Assembly (NCBI GenBank): GCA_948470005.1
Contig: CAOKNI010000002.1
Span: 17,409-81,408, forward strand
DNA length: 64,000 nucleotides
Reading direction: 5' to 3'
Origin: an uncultured Mycoplasmatota bacterium
GTDB taxonomy: Bacteria; Bacillota_I; Bacilli_A; RF39; UBA660
The notes beneath the pieces are model-generated. The model was not told the DNA's origin and did not search any database. It was given only the letters and a program-made list of their open reading frames with translations. Shown in pieces: positions 32,256 through 40,518 of this stretch; the first letter of the stretch is position 1, and every line of letters starts with the position of its first letter. The translations under genes were made by a program, and so were the position numbers.

Positions 32256-32736
32256 ACATATTATCTTTAATAATTTGGTATTCCTTAGTTAATTTTAAAA
32301 GATTAAATGTTGCATTAGCAGGACTTGTACTAGGTAAGCTTACTGCTTCCTTATTAACATTTTTTTTAATTAATTTATTATATAAATTATAAGCGGCTTT
32401 TCCATTTGTATATATGTACTTAACTTTTGAATTTAACAAGATATCAGCAATATCATTAGGAATAACTTTTCTAATCGAAGTATCACTAGATCCTTTTATT
32501 TCACAAGCTGCACATACATCAAATAAAGCAATTTTATGTTTAATTAAAAATTTTTTCTTAGAATTAATGTTATCTTGTATATCTTCTTTAAAAACACTAG
32601 CTAAAACCTTCCAAAAGCGATTACAAGGATGCGCATAATAAAATCCCGCTTCTCGCGATTTAACACTAGGAAAAGACCCTAAAATTAATATTTCTGAATC
32701 TTTCCGATAAAACGGCTCAATCGTATGTAATTCCAT
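32254..32736 (-). CDS. DNA-deoxyinosine/uracil glycosylase, UDG superfamily family-6 type
   Basis: The product has 160 residues. ILILGSFPSVKSREAGFYYA and HPCNRFWKVLA at the N-terminus and SLPSTSPANATF near the C-terminus are the two motifs of the Mug-like and family-6 (deoxyinosine) glycosylases. They remove deaminated bases such as hypoxanthine or uracil from DNA. The N-terminal motif has Ser rather than the Asp of classical UDGs, as expected for family 6. There is no Shine-Dalgarno site; it lies 12 bases after the SPFH gene and may be read from that transcript. Confidence 0.87.
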   Translation of the reverse strand: MELHTIEPFYRKDSEILILGSFPSVKSREAGFYYAHPCNRFWKVLASVFKEDIQDNINSKKKFLIKHKIALFDVCAACEIKGSSDTSIRKVIPNDIADILLNSKVKYIYTNGKAAYNLYNKLIKKNVNKEAVSLPSTSPANATFNLLKLTKEYQIIKDNM

Positions 32737-32748
32737 AATTCAAATTAA

Positions 32749-33636
32749 CTATTTTTTATCTTTTATTGTTTCTGCTAAAGTAGTTCCAAATGTTGCAATA
32801 TCTTGAAGATTAGCTGGCACAATCAATTTCGTAGATTGACCATCTGCTACTTTTTCTAAAGCCTCATAACTTTTTAATGTTAAAACTGCACTATCTGCTT
32901 TAGCACTCTTTAAAAGTTCAATGCCTTTAGCTTCAGCTTCTTTAATTTTAAGCATAGCTGCTGCTTCACCTTCTGCAATTTTAATTTGGCTTTCTTTTTG
33001 AGCCTCTGCTCTTAAAATTGCACTTTCTTTTTCACCTTCTGCAATTAAAATACTGCTTTTCTTTTCACCCTCAGCTTGTAAAATCTTTTCTCTACGCTCG
33101 CGTTCTGCACGCATTTGTTTTTCCATTGATTCTTGAATATCTCTAGGCGGCATAATATTTTTAACTTCCACCCGATTTACTTTTATTCCCCACGGATCTG
33201 TAGCTTCATCTAAGATTGCACGCATTTTAGTATTAATTATATCTCTACTTGTTAAAGTTTGATCAAGCTCTAATTCTCCAATTATATTACGCAAAGTCGT
33301 CGCTGTTAAATTTTCAATCGCATTAACTGGATTTTCTACTCCATAAGTATATAACTTTGAATCAGTTATTTGATAATATACTACGGTATCAATTTGCATT
33401 GTAACATTATCTTTTGTAATAACTGGTTGAGGGTCAAAATCTTTAACTATTTCTTTTAAACTTACTGTCTTAGATATTCTATCTACAAATGGTATTTTAA
33501 AATGTAACCCATTTTGCCAAGTTGTATAATAACTTCCTAACCTTTCTATAACATAAGCTCTTGCTTGTGGAACTATTTTAATATTAGGTATAACAATTAT
33601 TATTACTAATACTAAAATTGCAATAAATATTTCCAT
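32749..33636 (-). CDS. SPFH/Band 7 membrane protein (QmcA/stomatin-like)
   Basis: The product has 295 residues. One N-terminal helix (IFIAILVLVIIIVIPNI) anchors it. The Band 7 domain follows: VPQARAYVIERLGSYYTTWQ, then KEIVKDFDPQPVITKDNVTM and GELELDQTLTSRD. Residues 175-235 form a coiled coil with repeated AEGEKxSxIL units. Such proteins form ring scaffolds in membrane microdomains. The coupled NfeD gene is the classical partner, with overlapping TAATG. Confidence 0.93.
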   Translation of the reverse strand: MEIFIAILVLVIIIVIPNIKIVPQARAYVIERLGSYYTTWQNGLHFKIPFVDRISKTVSLKEIVKDFDPQPVITKDNVTMQIDTVVYYQITDSKLYTYGVENPVNAIENLTATTLRNIIGELELDQTLTSRDIINTKMRAILDEATDPWGIKVNRVEVKNIMPPRDIQESMEKQMRAERERREKILQAEGEKKSSILIAEGEKESAILRAEAQKESQIKIAEGEAAAMLKIKEAEAKGIELLKSAKADSAVLTLKSYEALEKVADGQSTKLIVPANLQDIATFGTTLAETIKDKK

Positions 33637-34061
33637 TACTCTTCACCCTTTCTAACCACTAGCTTTACGCCATCTACGCTCTCTACTATTACAGTTGAGC
33701 CTTTATTTATTTTCATATTGCTAATAGCACTCCAACGCTTGCCATCAACTTTCACTTCGCCAATTTTTAATTTCGTAATCTCTTCCGTGACTACGCCTTC
33801 CATTCCTATTACTCGGTCTAAATTAGTTTTAACATTCATTTTACCAAATTTTTTCACTAACACTGGTCTAGTAATAAGCATTAAAACTAACCCTAAAACT
33901 ACAAATACCGCAAATTGTATATAAAAAGAATCTACAAAAAACGACAAAAATAGACTTACTAAACCACTTGCGATAAACCAAACACTAACAAGATTAATCG
34001 TAATAGCTTCTAAAACTGTTAACAGAATAATCAAAATTAACCATGAAATCCACATATACAT
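33636..34061 (-). CDS. NfeD-family membrane protein
   Basis: The product has 141 residues: three or four N-terminal membrane helices (WLILIILLTVLEAITINLVS and others) and a C-terminal OB-fold starting at DRVIGMEGVVTEEI with GEVKVDGKRWSAIS. This is the short NfeD1b type, without the ClpP-like protease domain, which pairs with SPFH proteins. It is transcribed first in the NfeD-SPFH operon from the promoter at 34082-34110. Confidence 0.92.
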   Translation of the reverse strand: MYMWISWLILIILLTVLEAITINLVSVWFIASGLVSLFLSFFVDSFYIQFAVFVVLGLVLMLITRPVLVKKFGKMNVKTNLDRVIGMEGVVTEEITKLKIGEVKVDGKRWSAISNMKINKGSTVIVESVDGVKLVVRKGEE

Positions 34062-34081
34062 AACATCACCTACCTAATTAA

Positions 34082-34110
34082 ATTATACTTTAAATAAATT
34101 AAAAATACAA
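34082..34110 (-). promoter_or_regulatory. Vegetative promoter of the NfeD-SPFH operon
   Basis: The minus strand has TTGTAT, a 17-base spacer and TATAAT, about 20 bases before the NfeD start. Confidence 0.7.
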
Positions 34111-34135
34111 CACAAGAAAAAGAATATCTTAATTT

Positions 34136-35377
34136 TTAACCATAAGTTAAGAATGGTTCTATATCTTGATATTCTATTTGAGTTTCTAAAAGCTTACCTC
34201 CATAATGATTACCTAAAATATTAAAGAAATATTCATATCCTTCTCTATTCTCTTCCCAAGGCATAATTTCGGTATAGTCATGCAATCTAATAGTTTGATC
34301 TTGAATAAAATTCCAAAGGCAATCGGTAAAAGCCTCCAAGGCATCAGGATAATCATTAATATTTACTGATGCATATTCTCCGCTTTCATAAGAGTTAAAT
34401 CCTCCTGGGGCTGTTATAACATCTAAAAGATTATTGGGGTATTCAGTACTTATTAATCTATTTAAGGCAACAGTCATTAGAGCAAAAGCCTCTTTATAAT
34501 TGAGGTTACCACCAGCTTTAATTAAAGTTGGAGCTATTATATTGTTATAATCTTCAATACTAACATTTAATTTAGAAAGTAAATCTGTAACAGGGCCACT
34601 ATATGATACTAAATCGTCAGACACATATTTAACTTCTGGTGCTCTAATATTACTATACTTATTATCTACTTCTTTACGATGTTCAACCTCTAATTTACTA
34701 TCAAGGGCAAATAAAAGATAGCGTAATTCATCCAAAGTAAGATTATATTCTTCCATTAAGTAATCTACTTTTTCACTTGCATCAAGCTCCATAAAAACAA
34801 CTTCTGAATCTCTGTTTTGAAATGCTATATTAGATCCTTTAATTATACTTTTTATATTTTCTAATTCCATACTGGAATAATCAAGAGGTGGAAACACTGG
34901 CTTTGATGCTACATTTAATTTACTACTACTTTTAAAGGAAAAAAGTGAGAGAAGAAAAGCTATAAAACAAATAATCTTAGAAATTATTTTAACAATTTTA
35001 TTATTTGCTATTTTATTAAAAATTTTAGTAAAAATATTTGGCTTTTTAGTTTTAGGCGTTATTCTTTTAGCCTTTTTGACTTTTTTATTCTTTTTATCTG
35101 GAATTAAATGTGCCTTACTTTGAAGCCTTTTACCAACTAAACGACTTTTATTATGAACAATTGTGGAAGAGGCCATTTCTTCTTCTGTTATAGTTTGAGT
35201 ATATGCTAAAATACTATCTAAATCATATTCTGAAGTAGTAGCACCTGAATTTATTTCATGGCAAGGGGACTCAATTTTTTGAGCTCTTTTAGGTACATAA
35301 TTAGGATCTTCCGCTATTTCCGTCCCTATTAATAATCTCTTTGCCTTATATGGCTCTTTTTTTATCACATCAGCCAT
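34136..35377 (-). CDS. Single-pass membrane protein with a SleB/Hydrolase_2-like C-terminal region
   Basis: The product has 413 residues. A polar N-terminus of about 120 residues ends in a Lys-rich stretch, then one membrane helix (IVKIISKIICFIAFLLSLFS, about 128-148), leaving the C-terminal 260 residues outside. NLNYKEAFALMTVALNRLIS and LDVITAPGGFNSYESGEYAS (about 293-335) follow the pattern of SleB-type cell-wall hydrolases, in which an early Glu is catalytic. The match is weak, and the protein may be a divergent or inactive relative. GGGGTGA precedes the ATG. Confidence 0.6.
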   Translation of the reverse strand: MADVIKKEPYKAKRLLIGTEIAEDPNYVPKRAQKIESPCHEINSGATTSEYDLDSILAYTQTITEEEMASSTIVHNKSRLVGKRLQSKAHLIPDKKNKKVKKAKRITPKTKKPNIFTKIFNKIANNKIVKIISKIICFIAFLLSLFSFKSSSKLNVASKPVFPPLDYSSMELENIKSIIKGSNIAFQNRDSEVVFMELDASEKVDYLMEEYNLTLDELRYLLFALDSKLEVEHRKEVDNKYSNIRAPEVKYVSDDLVSYSGPVTDLLSKLNVSIEDYNNIIAPTLIKAGGNLNYKEAFALMTVALNRLISTEYPNNLLDVITAPGGFNSYESGEYASVNINDYPDALEAFTDCLWNFIQDQTIRLHDYTEIMPWEENREGYEYFFNILGNHYGGKLLETQIEYQDIEPFLTYG

Positions 35378-35401
35378 AAAATCACCCCTGAAATTAGCTG
35401 T

Positions 35402-35430
35402 ATCCTACCATATAATGACGAAAAAGTCAA
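35402..35430 (-). promoter_or_regulatory. Vegetative promoter of the SleB-like gene
   Basis: The minus strand has TTGACT, a 17-base spacer and TAGGAT, with TTTTTC just upstream as at the surface-protein promoter. Confidence 0.6.
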
Positions 35431-35458
35431 GAAAAATATTGTAATCGTTAGCTAAACA

Positions 35459-36376
35459 CTAATAATCATATCTTTTCCCCTCTACAAGTGGATTAATATA
35501 TCGGTTTTTAATATTAAATAACTCTATTTCAGATATATCTTTTTTCTTTATCGTTCTAAATTTCTCTAATTCTTTCTTAAAACTAGAATCTTTAGAAGCA
35601 AAAGCATTAAAAATATTCATAAGCTCTTCTTCATTTAAAATATATAAATCATTATACTTAATAACCATTTTTTTAATAGCATATCTTGTAATATTAGCTA
35701 ACAAAAACATCATATATGTATCATAATTACTATGACATTCTTTATTAATTAAATCATTCAAATAAATTATACGATTAGCTGTTTCCCTATTTTTAAACCC
35801 TAGTTCTAGTTCTTTATCTTCATTTTGATAAACTGCTATATTTTCTAAAATTTCTTCAATCTGTGAAAAATTAAGAGATTTCGTCCAACCTAGACTTGTT
35901 AAAATAATACCATCTATTCTATCTGCACATAATTTAGGTCTCTTATTATCAACTATAGAATGTTTTTTAAAATCTTTAATATTTCGAAATGCTATTTTAT
36001 CTTTTCTAAGCATTCTTTTTAGCTCGACATCACACTTTAGTATCTCCTCAGTTTTAGCTTCTGTTGATTCTTGTAAAATATAATCTTCATTCATATAATC
36101 AATCACATGTGAAAAACACGGAGTTGCTATATCATGAAATAAAGCTGCTAAAGTTGCTTCTTTATTATGAGTATACTTCCAAGTTAACAGTGCCACTGTT
36201 AACGAATGATCAAAACGACTTATATAAAAAGAAAAATTATAAACATCACTAGAAGCATAATCCATTCCACAAAAATAACCAACTTTTTGCAATCGCTTTA
36301 AATTTTTTAACTCTAAATATTTAATCAAAAAAGATGGAATAGGTCCCAATTTTTCTAAATATAAACTAATATTCAT
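35459..36376 (-). CDS. HD-domain phosphohydrolase
   Basis: The product has 305 residues. The metal site is visible as an early His in RFDHSLTVALLTWKYTHN, then LAALFHDIATPCFSHVIDYM with the HD pair near residues 82-83, and a later Asp in KLCADRIDGIIL. This arrangement is that of HD hydrolases related to dGTPase and YfbR/SpoT-like enzymes. The substrate, probably a nucleotide, is not clear. It is transcribed after the TrkA_C-like membrane protein gene with a 16-base gap. Confidence 0.85.
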   Translation of the reverse strand: MNISLYLEKLGPIPSFLIKYLELKNLKRLQKVGYFCGMDYASSDVYNFSFYISRFDHSLTVALLTWKYTHNKEATLAALFHDIATPCFSHVIDYMNEDYILQESTEAKTEEILKCDVELKRMLRKDKIAFRNIKDFKKHSIVDNKRPKLCADRIDGIILTSLGWTKSLNFSQIEEILENIAVYQNEDKELELGFKNRETANRIIYLNDLINKECHSNYDTYMMFLLANITRYAIKKMVIKYNDLYILNEEELMNIFNAFASKDSSFKKELEKFRTIKKKDISEIELFNIKNRYINPLVEGKRYDY

Positions 36377-36392
36377 AAATGCTAATCCTTTC

Positions 36393-37082
36393 CTATTTTT
36401 TTATAAACAAATTCGTAATATTTTTTTTACTTCCAAGCATTAATATTGTATCTTTTCTTTTAAATTTAAACTGTGAATTAAACTCACTTATAATTTGCAA
36501 ATTCCTCGTTACCATCAATATTTTAAGTTCTTTTTTACTACTTAAAAAATCTATTATATTACTTCTCAATAATATTTTTGGCAAATTGTTCAATTTAACT
36601 TCAGCTAAAACTTGATTTTCATAATAATCATAAATTATTAACTGGTTTTCCTTATTATAAACAAATCTATTAACCAAAAACATTATTATTTTATCAATTC
36701 TAATACGTACCTTCGCAATTTTTCTAGAAAAGAAAAGCAAAACAATGACAATAGAAGAAATAAGCAAATTAAAGATTAACTCTTGCCATGTTGATTCTAG
36801 CATTGAAGTAAAAATAGCCACTAAAGTAGAAATTATTGTTATATTAAAAATATAGCTAATTATCATTATATCTCTAGTCACTCTTTTACGCCTTTTAGTC
36901 GAAAGCATTTTTTCGCTTTCTTGCGTTGTAAAACCTGTTCCGGTTAATAACGATGTTACTTGAAACCTTGCTTGTTCTTTTGTAAGACCACTAAGTTCAT
37001 ATAATGCCGCAAAAATTCCTATAATTACCTCATACACTACCATTAAAATATCAAATGCTATAAAAGCTGATATTATATTCAT
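36393..37082 (-). CDS. Membrane protein with TrkA_C-like domain
   Basis: The product has 229 residues. Three or four membrane helices (IISAFIAFDILMVVYEVIIG, MIISYIFNITIISTLVAIF, LIFNLLISSIVIVLLFF) surround a conserved cytoplasmic loop, LTKEQARFQVTSLLTGTGFT followed by TQESE. The C-terminal 80 residues resemble a TrkA_C module, often linked to ion-channel or exporter control. This type of protein is found across Firmicutes without an assigned role. It lies between ileS and the HD hydrolase. Confidence 0.72.
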   Translation of the reverse strand: MNIISAFIAFDILMVVYEVIIGIFAALYELSGLTKEQARFQVTSLLTGTGFTTQESEKMLSTKRRKRVTRDIMIISYIFNITIISTLVAIFTSMLESTWQELIFNLLISSIVIVLLFFSRKIAKVRIRIDKIIMFLVNRFVYNKENQLIIYDYYENQVLAEVKLNNLPKILLRSNIIDFLSSKKELKILMVTRNLQIISEFNSQFKFKRKDTILMLGSKKNITNLFIKK

Positions 37083-37136
37083 TCTTCCACCTCTTTAGAT
37101 AATTAAAAGCGAACCCTTGGCCCGCAATTAATTATT

Positions 37137-40100
37137 TTAAATCTTTGTAATTTTTATATTAGTTTCATGACCATTTAAATCAAATTTATTTGTAACGTCT
37201 GCATCATAATTAATTTCTGTCGCTAATGTTTCTTGCTTAATATAATTGCATAAATCTGTAACAGCCTCTTGAACTAAACTATCACCATTATAAATAATTT
37301 TTATTCGATCACTAATATTATAATTTTCATTCTTTCGAATATTTTGAATTTTAGACACAAATTCTCGAGCAATACCTTCTAATATTAATTCCGGAGTTAA
37401 ATCAGTATTTAAAATAATAAAATAATTATTTTCCATGCCCACATTAAATCCTTCTTTAGATGATATTCTAATATCAACCATATCTTTATTTACTTCTAAA
37501 TCTTCGTCATTTAAAGATACAGTAATAACTTCATTATTATTTAACTTATTTATTAAAGATTTATCTAAGGACTCTAGTTTTGCTGCAAATTCTTTAATTT
37601 TAGATCCTAAAACTTTTCCTACCACTTTAAAGTTTGGTTTTACTGTAAAGTTCATATAAGCATCTAAATCATTTACAAATAGCACTTCCTTAACATTTAA
37701 TTCCTCTTTAATCAAAGGAATCAAATCTCCTAATAAACTTTCATATTCACCAAGAATTAAAGCTTCACTTAAAGGCTGACGCACCTTTATTTTATTTTCT
37801 TCCCGCACCATCCGGCCAATTGAAATTAAATTACGAACTAAATCCATTTTAGCTTCAATATCTTCATCAATTAAACTAGCATCATAAACTGGATAATCAG
37901 TTAAATGTACTGACTCCTCTCCTGTTAGATTACGATACATTTCTTCGCTTAAGAAAGGCGTAATTGGTGCAATCAATTTAGATAGACCTACTAAAACCTC
38001 ATAAGTAGTTATATAAACAGCTTTTTTAGACTCATTAAGAGAACTCCCCCAAAAACGATTACGATTACGTCTAATATACCAATTTGATAAATCTTCTGAA
38101 ACAAAAGCAGTTAATAAACGAACAACTTTATTTAAATCATATTCTTCAAAAGCATTAGTAACATTTTGAACTAATTTATTATATTTTGATAATAACCACT
38201 TATCAATTTCTTCTCTTTCTTTAACTGGTATCTGACATTTTAGAATATCTATATTATCAACACTTGCATACATTGCAAAGAAATTATAAGTATTTCGAAG
38301 AGGATTAAAGAATTTTGAATAAACTTCTTTTAACCCTTCAATATCAAATTTTAAAGGGGTCCACACCGGCGAAACATAAGGAAGATAAAATCTTACTGTA
38401 TCCGCTCCATATTCTTTAATTGTTGTAAATGGTTCTACAATATTACCACGACTTTTACTCATCTTCTTGCCTTCAGCATCTAATAACAAATCATTAACTA
38501 AGACGTTCTTAAATGGACTACATCCTTTTACAAAAGTCGAAATAACCATTAAAGTATAAAACCATCCTCTTGTTTGGTCAATACCTTCACAAATAAAATC
38601 TGCTGGAAATTGGGTTTCCCATAATTCCTTATTTTCAAACGGATAATGATATTGAGCAAATGGCATCGCTCCACTATCAAACCAACAATCTAAAACATCA
38701 GGGATACGCGTCATTTTTTTGCCACATTCCGGACATTTCAAATGAATATCATCAATATAAGGTTTATGTAAATCAAAATCTTTACCAATTTCTTCTATTG
38801 CCATTTCCTTTAGTTCTTTTATAGAGCCAACCATATGATTATAACCACATTCGCACTTCCAAAAAGGAATAGGACTACCCCAATAACGACTACGTGATAC
38901 ATTCCAATCTTTAGCATTAGCTATCCAGTTTGCAAATCTTTTTTCACCAACATACGCCGGATACCAATTAACTTGTTTATTAGCTTCCACCATTTCATCT
39001 TTAAATGCACTTACTTTAATGTAATAACTAGGCATTGAATAATAAATAAGTGGAGTATGACAACGCCAACAATGCGGATAATCATGCATAATTTTTTGCT
39101 TCTTAAATAATTTGTCATTCTCTTTTAAATAAATAACAACTTCTTCATTAACATCATGAACAAATTTATTAGCCCATAATCCTTCTGTATAACAACCATC
39201 TTTACCTACTGGATTAAGCATAGGTAAATCATACTTTTTAGCAACAGATGCATCATCTTCACCAAAAGCTGGAGCGATGTGAACTATACCTGTTCCATCT
39301 TCCATCGTTACATAATTATCACATGTAACATAAAAAGCTTTTTTATTCACTGTAAGAGATGGTATTAATTGTTCATATTCTTGATATTCTAAAGTTTTAC
39401 CTTTAAAAGTTTCAAGTATTTTAACTTCATCACCCATAACTTTACTTACCAAAGATGTAGCTAAAATAAACTTATTACCTTTAGCTTCTACTAAAGAATA
39501 ATCTTCATCTGGATTAACGCATAAAGCTACATTTGCAATTAAAGTCCAAGGCGTAGTAGTCCAAACAAGAAAATATATATCTTCATCTTTTTTCTTAAAT
39601 GGCACATATACTGTTAAAGCTTGGTCTTGTTGATAATCTTGAGCCACTTCATGAGTTGCGAGTCCTGTTCCGCAATGCGGACAATATGGGACCACTCTTG
39701 TTCCTTCATAAAACATATTTTCTTCGTAAAATTTCTTTAATATCCACCATTCGGTTTCGATATATTCATTCTTATAAGTTAAATAAGGATTTATTACATC
39801 AATAAATTGCCCCATTTGTTTAGTTAAATCAGTAAAAGCTGCTTCATTTTCTCTAACACTTTTACGACACTCAAGATTAAATTTATCAATGCCTAAAGCT
39901 TCAATTTCTTTTTTACTCGAAATTCCCAATTTTTTTTCAACATGATTTTCTACAGGTAGTCCATGCGTATCCCAGCCCACTTTACGTAAGACTTTATATC
40001 CTTTCATTGCTTTATACTTACATATTGCATCTTTAAGATTTTTGGCTACCATATGATGAAGACCTGGAAACCCATTAGCAAATGCTGGACCATCATAAAA

Positions 40101-40232
40101 AACAAAATATTCCCCATTTTCACGATTTTTAATTTGTTTTTCGGTCATTTCATTAATACTATTCCAAGAGGCTAGTATTTCACTTTCAATTATACTTGCT
40201 TTTCTTTTGTCTAATTCTTTAAATTTTTGCAT
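37137..40232 (-). CDS. ileS: Isoleucyl-tRNA synthetase
   Basis: The product has 1031 residues. It charges tRNA-Ile. The catalytic signatures are AFANGFPGLHHMVAKNLKDA (the HIGH region, here HHMV), GWDTHGLPVE, WKCECGYNH in the central insert and KKMSKSRGNIVEPF (KMSKS). The editing domain contains LVWTTTPWTLIANVALCVNP. The length and GLPVE form point to the type 2 (eukaryote-like) enzyme, which in other bacteria is less sensitive to mupirocin. AGGAGG precedes the ATG, and an upstream T-box controls it. Confidence 0.96.
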   Translation of the reverse strand: MQKFKELDKRKASIIESEILASWNSINEMTEKQIKNRENGEYFVFYDGPAFANGFPGLHHMVAKNLKDAICKYKAMKGYKVLRKVGWDTHGLPVENHVEKKLGISSKKEIEALGIDKFNLECRKSVRENEAAFTDLTKQMGQFIDVINPYLTYKNEYIETEWWILKKFYEENMFYEGTRVVPYCPHCGTGLATHEVAQDYQQDQALTVYVPFKKKDEDIYFLVWTTTPWTLIANVALCVNPDEDYSLVEAKGNKFILATSLVSKVMGDEVKILETFKGKTLEYQEYEQLIPSLTVNKKAFYVTCDNYVTMEDGTGIVHIAPAFGEDDASVAKKYDLPMLNPVGKDGCYTEGLWANKFVHDVNEEVVIYLKENDKLFKKQKIMHDYPHCWRCHTPLIYYSMPSYYIKVSAFKDEMVEANKQVNWYPAYVGEKRFANWIANAKDWNVSRSRYWGSPIPFWKCECGYNHMVGSIKELKEMAIEEIGKDFDLHKPYIDDIHLKCPECGKKMTRIPDVLDCWFDSGAMPFAQYHYPFENKELWETQFPADFICEGIDQTRGWFYTLMVISTFVKGCSPFKNVLVNDLLLDAEGKKMSKSRGNIVEPFTTIKEYGADTVRFYLPYVSPVWTPLKFDIEGLKEVYSKFFNPLRNTYNFFAMYASVDNIDILKCQIPVKEREEIDKWLLSKYNKLVQNVTNAFEEYDLNKVVRLLTAFVSEDLSNWYIRRNRNRFWGSSLNESKKAVYITTYEVLVGLSKLIAPITPFLSEEMYRNLTGEESVHLTDYPVYDASLIDEDIEAKMDLVRNLISIGRMVREENKIKVRQPLSEALILGEYESLLGDLIPLIKEELNVKEVLFVNDLDAYMNFTVKPNFKVVGKVLGSKIKEFAAKLESLDKSLINKLNNNEVITVSLNDEDLEVNKDMVDIRISSKEGFNVGMENNYFIILNTDLTPELILEGIAREFVSKIQNIRKNENYNISDRIKIIYNGDSLVQEAVTDLCNYIKQETLATEINYDADVTNKFDLNGHETNIKITKI

Positions 40233-40239
40233 TTTTATT

Positions 40240-40465
40240 CCTCCTAATTAAAAAGATGATACCAACGAAGGGCGAAAAATTTTCGCGGTACCACCTTTAT
40301 TTATAACTTTAGCTTTTAACGTAAGCTTAACCGTAATATCCTACTAAAATCAGATATCAGACTCCCAAGTGATTCTTTAAAAGCCATTTTGTTAATTTCC
40401 ACCAACCATTAACTCTCTTCAAAAATAATTCTTTTAAACGTCTTGTTCCTTGCCTTTTCATTTAA
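40240..40465 (-). promoter_or_regulatory. T-box riboswitch leader of ileS
   Basis: The minus-strand leader holds the T-box sequence AAAGGTGGTACCGCGAAA at 40281-40298, whose TGG pairs with the tRNA acceptor end. A terminator forms between GGTGGTACC and GGTATCATC (40255-40263), followed by TTTTT. Upstream, a stem I region contains GAAGAGAG and, at 40353-40358, GATATC, in which ATC is a likely Ile specifier codon. Uncharged tRNA-Ile should favour the antiterminator and raise ileS expression. Confidence 0.92.
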
Positions 40466-40466
40466 T

Positions 40467-40495
40467 ATGTTATCACAAGTTTTTTTAATTGTAAA
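40467..40495 (-). promoter_or_regulatory. Promoter of the ileS T-box transcript
   Basis: The minus strand has TTTACA, a 17-base spacer and TAACAT with an extended TG (TGTGATAACAT). Confidence 0.65.
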
Positions 40496-40518
40496 GAAAA
40501 GATGCAGAAAATTTGCAT

